Source: an uncultured Polaribacter sp. (GTDB lineage: Bacteria; Bacteroidota; Bacteroidia; Flavobacteriales; Flavobacteriaceae). From it: a stretch of 64,000 nt of DNA. Where the stretch lies: positions 434,001 to 498,000 of the forward strand of contig NZ_CANMBY010000001.1 of the NCBI RefSeq assembly GCF_947496195.1. The letters run 5' to 3'. Below the pieces are notes generated by a model. That model ran no database searches, was not told the DNA's origin, and saw only the letters and a program-made list of their open reading frames with translations. This document shows, piece after piece, positions 60,719-64,000 of the stretch. How positions within the stretch are numbered: the first letter of the stretch is position 1; every line of letters begins with the position of its first letter. The position numbers and the translations under genes are program-made.

Positions 60719-61585
60719 ATGATTCAATCTATGACTGGTTATGGAAAAGCTGTGTTGCAATTGTCAACCAAAAAAGTAACCATAGAAATTAAATCTTTAA
60801 ATAGTAAAAATTTAGATTTAAATGTTAGAATACCTTCTTACTACAAAGAAAAAGAATTAAATGTTCGTAAAAAACTGGCTAAAAAATTAGTTAGAGGTAA
60901 AGTCGACTTTTCGATTTTTGTAGAAATGACAGCTGATGAAACCTCTACAACCATAAATAATGGTGTAGTAAAACAATACATGCAACAACTTAGAAATGTC
61001 GTGCAAAGTGGCACTTCAGAAGATTTAGAGTTATTAAAGATGGCTATAAGTATGCCTGATGCTTTAAAAACAGAACGTGAAGAGTTAGATGAAGAAGAGT
61101 GGAATTTAATTGATGAGAAAATTGATGAAGCTTTGACAAAAATTGTACAATATAGAATTGATGAAGCAAATTCTTTAGAAATAGATTTTAAAGAAAGAAT
61201 TGCTAATATTAAAAAGTATTTAGAAGAAGTAAATGCTTTAGATAATGATAGGATAGAAAATGTAAAAGCAAGACTTAAAAAGGCTATTGACGATCTAAGA
61301 GTAGAAACTGATGAAAATAGATTTGAACAAGAATTGATTTATTATCTAGAAAAACTAGATATTAATGAAGAAAAAGTTCGTTTAGCAAATCATTTAGATT
61401 ACTTTTTACAAACTTTAGCCTCTGAAGAATCTAATGGTAAAAAATTAGGTTTTATTATCCAAGAAATGGGTAGAGAAATAAATACTACAGGTTCTAAAGC
61501 TAATTTTGCACCCATGCAAAAAGCAGTTATTCAAATGAAAAACGAGTTAGAACAAATTAAAGAACAAATTTTAAACGTACTTTAA
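60719..61585 (+). CDS. yicC: YicC-family endoribonuclease
   Basis: 288 residues. The N-terminus MIQSMTGYGKAVLQL and the end GREINTTGSKANFAPMQKAV are family signatures. YicC cleaves RNA in E. coli and is usually next to gmk. Here gmk begins one base after the stop. First gene of a plus-strand operon with gmk, nadD and the M23 gene. Confidence 0.95.
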   Translation: MIQSMTGYGKAVLQLSTKKVTIEIKSLNSKNLDLNVRIPSYYKEKELNVRKKLAKKLVRGKVDFSIFVEMTADETSTTINNGVVKQYMQQLRNVVQSGTSEDLELLKMAISMPDALKTEREELDEEEWNLIDEKIDEALTKIVQYRIDEANSLEIDFKERIANIKKYLEEVNALDNDRIENVKARLKKAIDDLRVETDENRFEQELIYYLEKLDINEEKVRLANHLDYFLQTLASEESNGKKLGFIIQEMGREINTTGSKANFAPMQKAVIQMKNELEQIKEQILNVL

Positions 61586-61586
61586 T

Positions 61587-62168
61587 ATGAGTGAATTTAA
61601 AGGAAAGTTATTTGTGTTTTCTGCGCCTTCTGGTTCTGGTAAAACTACAATAGTTCGTCATTTATTAAATCAAGAAAAACTAAACTTAGCATTTTCTATT
61701 TCAGCAACTTCTAGAAAACCTAGAGGTAATGAAAAAGATGGAGAAGATTATTATTTTATTTCTTTAGAAGAATTTAAAAATAATATTAAAGCAGATAAAT
61801 TCTTAGAGTGGGAAGAAGTATATAGAGATAATTTTTATGGTACTTTAAAAGCTGAAGTAGAAAGAATTTGGGCACAAAAGAAACACGTTATTTTTGATAT
61901 TGATGTTGTTGGAGGATTAAGAATTAAAAAGAAGTTTCCAGAAAAAACATTAGCTGTTTTTGTGAAACCACCAAGTGTAGACGAATTAAAAATAAGATTA
62001 AAAAAACGTTCTACAGAAAGTGAAGAGAAAATAAATATGCGTATTGCAAAAGCATCTGTAGAGTTAGCCACTGCACCACAATTTGATAAAATTATTAAAA
62101 ATTACGATTTAGAAGTTGCTTTAAAAGAGGCAGAAGAATTGGTAAGTAACTTTTTAGAATTAAACTAA
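61587..62168 (+). CDS. gmk: Guanylate kinase
   Basis: 193 residues. The P-loop is SAPSGSGKTT at 12-21. The GMP-binding motif ATSRKPRGNEKDGEDYYF and later LEWEEVYRDNFYGT fit the family. It phosphorylates GMP to GDP. One base separates it from yicC. Confidence 0.97.
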   Translation: MSEFKGKLFVFSAPSGSGKTTIVRHLLNQEKLNLAFSISATSRKPRGNEKDGEDYYFISLEEFKNNIKADKFLEWEEVYRDNFYGTLKAEVERIWAQKKHVIFDIDVVGGLRIKKKFPEKTLAVFVKPPSVDELKIRLKKRSTESEEKINMRIAKASVELATAPQFDKIIKNYDLEVALKEAEELVSNFLELN

Positions 62169-62194
62169 AATCTTAAAAGTGTAAAAACTTAATT

Positions 62195-62776
62195 ATGAAA
62201 ATCGGTTTATATTTTGGCACATTTAACCCAATACATGTTGGGCATTTAATTATTGCCAATCATATGATTGAATATTCTGATTTAGATGAAATCTGGATGG
62301 TTGTTACGCCTCATAATCCTTTTAAAAAGAAAAGCTCACTTTTAGAAAATCACCATCGATTTGAATTGGTTTATAGAGCTACAGAGAGTTATCCAAAAAT
62401 TAAACCCTCAGATATTGAGTTTAAACTACCACAACCCAACTATACTGTTCATACATTGGCTCATATTTCAGATAAATTTACTGACAAAGAGTTTTGTTTA
62501 ATTATGGGCGAAGACAATTTGAAAAGTTTTCATAAATGGAAAAATTATGAAACTATTTTAGAGCATCATCACATTTATGTGTATCCAAGAATTGCAGAAG
62601 GTACTGTAGAACATCAATTTAAAAACCATTCTAAAATTCATAAAGTTGATGCACCAATTGTACAAATTTCATCAACAATGATTCGTAAAGGAATTGAGAA
62701 CAAAAAAAATGTAAAACCTCTTTTAACAAAAGAAGTTTGGCAATACATAGATGAAATGAATTTTTATAAAAAATAG
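62195..62776 (+). CDS. nadD: Nicotinate-nucleotide adenylyltransferase
   Basis: 193 residues. The nucleotidyltransferase motif is GTFNPIHVGH (near 8-17), and ISSTMIRKG near the end is the second signature. It makes deamido-NAD from nicotinate mononucleotide and ATP. It lies 26 bases after gmk. Confidence 0.96.
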   Translation: MKIGLYFGTFNPIHVGHLIIANHMIEYSDLDEIWMVVTPHNPFKKKSSLLENHHRFELVYRATESYPKIKPSDIEFKLPQPNYTVHTLAHISDKFTDKEFCLIMGEDNLKSFHKWKNYETILEHHHIYVYPRIAEGTVEHQFKNHSKIHKVDAPIVQISSTMIRKGIENKKNVKPLLTKEVWQYIDEMNFYKK

Positions 62777-62820
62777 TTTCCTTATTTTTACGTTAAATAG
62801 TAGTTATAAATAATTTTCAA

Positions 62821-63687
62821 GTGGATAATCAACCTCCAAAAAAATCGTCTTTTAAACAAAAACTAACTGACAAGTATAGGTTAGTAGTTTTAAATGAAGA
62901 TACTTTTGAAGAACGATTTTCTTTAAAACTATCTCGCTTAAATGTTTTTGTTTTAGGGGGGGTTATTTCTTTTTTATTGATTTTAATCACTACTTTTTTC
63001 ATCACTTTTACACCAATTAAAGAATATATCCCTGGATATTCGTCTACAGATTTAAAAATAAAAGCTACAAAATTGGCTTTTGAAACAGACTCTTTAAAAA
63101 GAAAGCTAGACGTTTTAGAAGATTTTACAAAGAATTTAGGACCAATTTTAACTGGTGAAATTAAACCAGATATAATAGATACTATTTCTTTAGAAAGCAA
63201 TAGGGTTGTTTTAAATGATAGTTTACTTATTGCCTCTAAAGAAGATTCTTTATTTAGAGAAAAAATAGAAAGTCAAGATCGTTTTCCGATTCAAAATAAC
63301 TCACAAAACAAAGCTAATATTGTGTTTTTTGCGCCTCTAAAAGGTACAGTTTCTCAAGATTTCGACGCTAAAGCTAAGCACTTAGCCATTGATATTGTGG
63401 CTCCTAAAAACACGCCTGTTAAAGCAGCTGCAGATGGTACTGTAATTTTTTCTGGATGGACTACTGAAACAGGTTATGTAATTATTCTAAAACATAAAGA
63501 AGATTATATAACAGTTTACAAACACAATGGAAATTTACTTAAAGAACAAGGAGATTTTGTTAAGTCTGGAGAAGTAATTGCTAGTGTAGGTTCTACAGGA
63601 GAGTTAACAACAGGACCTCATTTACATTTTGAGCTTTGGAAAGCTGGTTATTCTGTAAATCCTAATAATTTTATCGACTTCAAATAA
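62821..63687 (+). CDS. M23-family peptidoglycan endopeptidase, membrane anchored
   Basis: 288 residues, opened by GTG at 62821. A cytoplasmic N-terminus is followed by one membrane segment (about 42-64), a coiled-coil stretch (about 78-100) and the M23 domain (about 170-285). The zinc site is complete: HLAID (His, Asp), the middle YKHNG His and HLHFE near the end. It would cut peptidoglycan cross-bridges. Contrast the M23 lipoprotein at 48289, where the last His is Cys. Confidence 0.92.
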   Translation: MDNQPPKKSSFKQKLTDKYRLVVLNEDTFEERFSLKLSRLNVFVLGGVISFLLILITTFFITFTPIKEYIPGYSSTDLKIKATKLAFETDSLKRKLDVLEDFTKNLGPILTGEIKPDIIDTISLESNRVVLNDSLLIASKEDSLFREKIESQDRFPIQNNSQNKANIVFFAPLKGTVSQDFDAKAKHLAIDIVAPKNTPVKAAADGTVIFSGWTTETGYVIILKHKEDYITVYKHNGNLLKEQGDFVKSGEVIASVGSTGELTTGPHLHFELWKAGYSVNPNNFIDFK

Positions 63688-64000
63688 ATGAGTTTAAAAT
63701 CTTTTTTTGCAATTCCTTTTGCTAAAATAGCTACTAGAAATGTTTATAAATGGGCAAATAAACCCTATAAAACACAAGAAAAAGTTTTTAAAAACCTAAT
63801 TAAGATTGGCAAAAAGACTGCTTTTGGTAAAGATCACGATTTTAAAAATATTTCTAATTACCAAGATTTTAAAAACAGAGTAAAAGTTCAAGATTACGAA
63901 GGTTTAAGAGCTTATGTAGATAGAATTGTAGCAGGAGAATCTGATGTACTTTGGGAAGGTAAACCTTTATATTTTGCAAAAACTTCTGGCACAACATCTG
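63688..64000 (+). CDS. GH3 auxin-responsive-promoter-family protein, N-terminal part
   Basis: 104 residues visible, continuing beyond the window. The start MSLKSFFAIPFAKIATRNVY and the stretch KTAFGKDHDF, YEGLRAYVDRI, then FAKTSGTTS (the adenylate-forming ATP motif) fit GH3 acyl-adenylating enzymes found in Bacteroidota. It begins directly after the M23 stop. The substrate cannot be told. Confidence 0.85.
   Translation, partial: MSLKSFFAIPFAKIATRNVYKWANKPYKTQEKVFKNLIKIGKKTAFGKDHDFKNISNYQDFKNRVKVQDYEGLRAYVDRIVAGESDVLWEGKPLYFAKTSGTTS

Noticed and set aside
1-64000. CRISPR, insertion sequence, tRNA, rRNA, prophage or defence island
   Set aside because: I saw no regular repeat-spacer array, transposase, integrase, cloverleaf or rRNA sequence, and no known defence gene set.

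Overview
The window looks like a chromosomal segment of a marine Flavobacteriaceae bacterium (Bacteroidota), most like the Polaribacter/Tenacibaculum group. The evidence is very low GC, TonB receptors with N-terminal carboxypeptidase-regulatory domains, many small conserved flavobacterial membrane proteins and lipoproteins, and Bacteroidota-type promoters (TTG, 19-23 bases, TAnnTTTG). I see no rRNA, tRNA, insertion sequence, prophage or CRISPR. Gene density is high and almost everything is housekeeping or metabolic.

Layout. 1-4886 (minus strand): one tight operon with KDO transferase, two half-size YeeE/YedE sulfur-transport proteins, moaA, a small membrane protein, moeA and a cut-off hypothetical gene. 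4925-5854: rplU-rpmA with promoter and terminator. 6031-9418 (plus): a pair of secreted M16 peptidases, one active and one lacking the zinc motif. 9485-10881: an EamA transporter and a Cys-rich HMA lipoprotein. 10947-17469: a beta-helix lipoprotein and TonB receptor facing a PiT phosphate transporter fused to a PhoU-like domain, across a 258-base divergent control region. 17519-29482 (minus): patatin-barrel protein, uvrC, DUF4230, lspA, an exported protein, DksA-like protein, ileS, a flavoprotein reductase and a J-domain protein. 29639-31008 (plus): bacilliredoxin, small membrane protein, HD hydrolase. 31010-32059 (minus): AraC regulator plus a 57-residue gene. 32386-43798: secreted protein, crotonase, histidine kinase, MATE exporter, UspA, AddB-like nuclease, nitrilase-family amidase, soluble acyl-ACP desaturase, PlsC. 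43892-46501: a second TonB receptor. 46719-53822: pgi, a degenerate M23 lipoprotein, DUF3108, then the aromatic amino-acid catabolic genes kynA, hppD and hmgA. 54098-58974: ferritin, ferredoxin-NADP reductase, NifU-like and Mrp Fe-S factors, an alkyltransferase-like protein, trmB. 59016-60593: membrane protein and upp. 60719-64000 (plus): yicC, gmk, nadD, an active M23 peptidase and the start of a GH3-family gene.

The most interesting signal is regulatory. Pairs of 7-base repeats (consensus CTTAACA, 4-base spacer, CTTAACA, an 11-base period) lie upstream of four genes, always in the same orientation to the gene and 41-85 bases before the start codon: TonB receptor 1 (two pairs), the PiT-PhoU transporter, the AraC regulator and TonB receptor 2. 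The 7+4+7 geometry is that of PhoB/PhoP Pho boxes. One of the targets is a phosphate transporter, so I propose a flavobacterial Pho-type regulon that includes a TonB receptor/beta-helix lipoprotein pair as the outer-membrane step. This is inference from sequence.

Other points of note: an HMA domain with CxxxC in place of CxxC; an M23 domain whose third zinc ligand is Cys; an alkyltransferase-like protein with PAHRV; an L21 with a long C-terminal extension; a YeeE/YedE pair inside a molybdenum-cofactor operon; and a TAGA repeat tract upstream of mrp.
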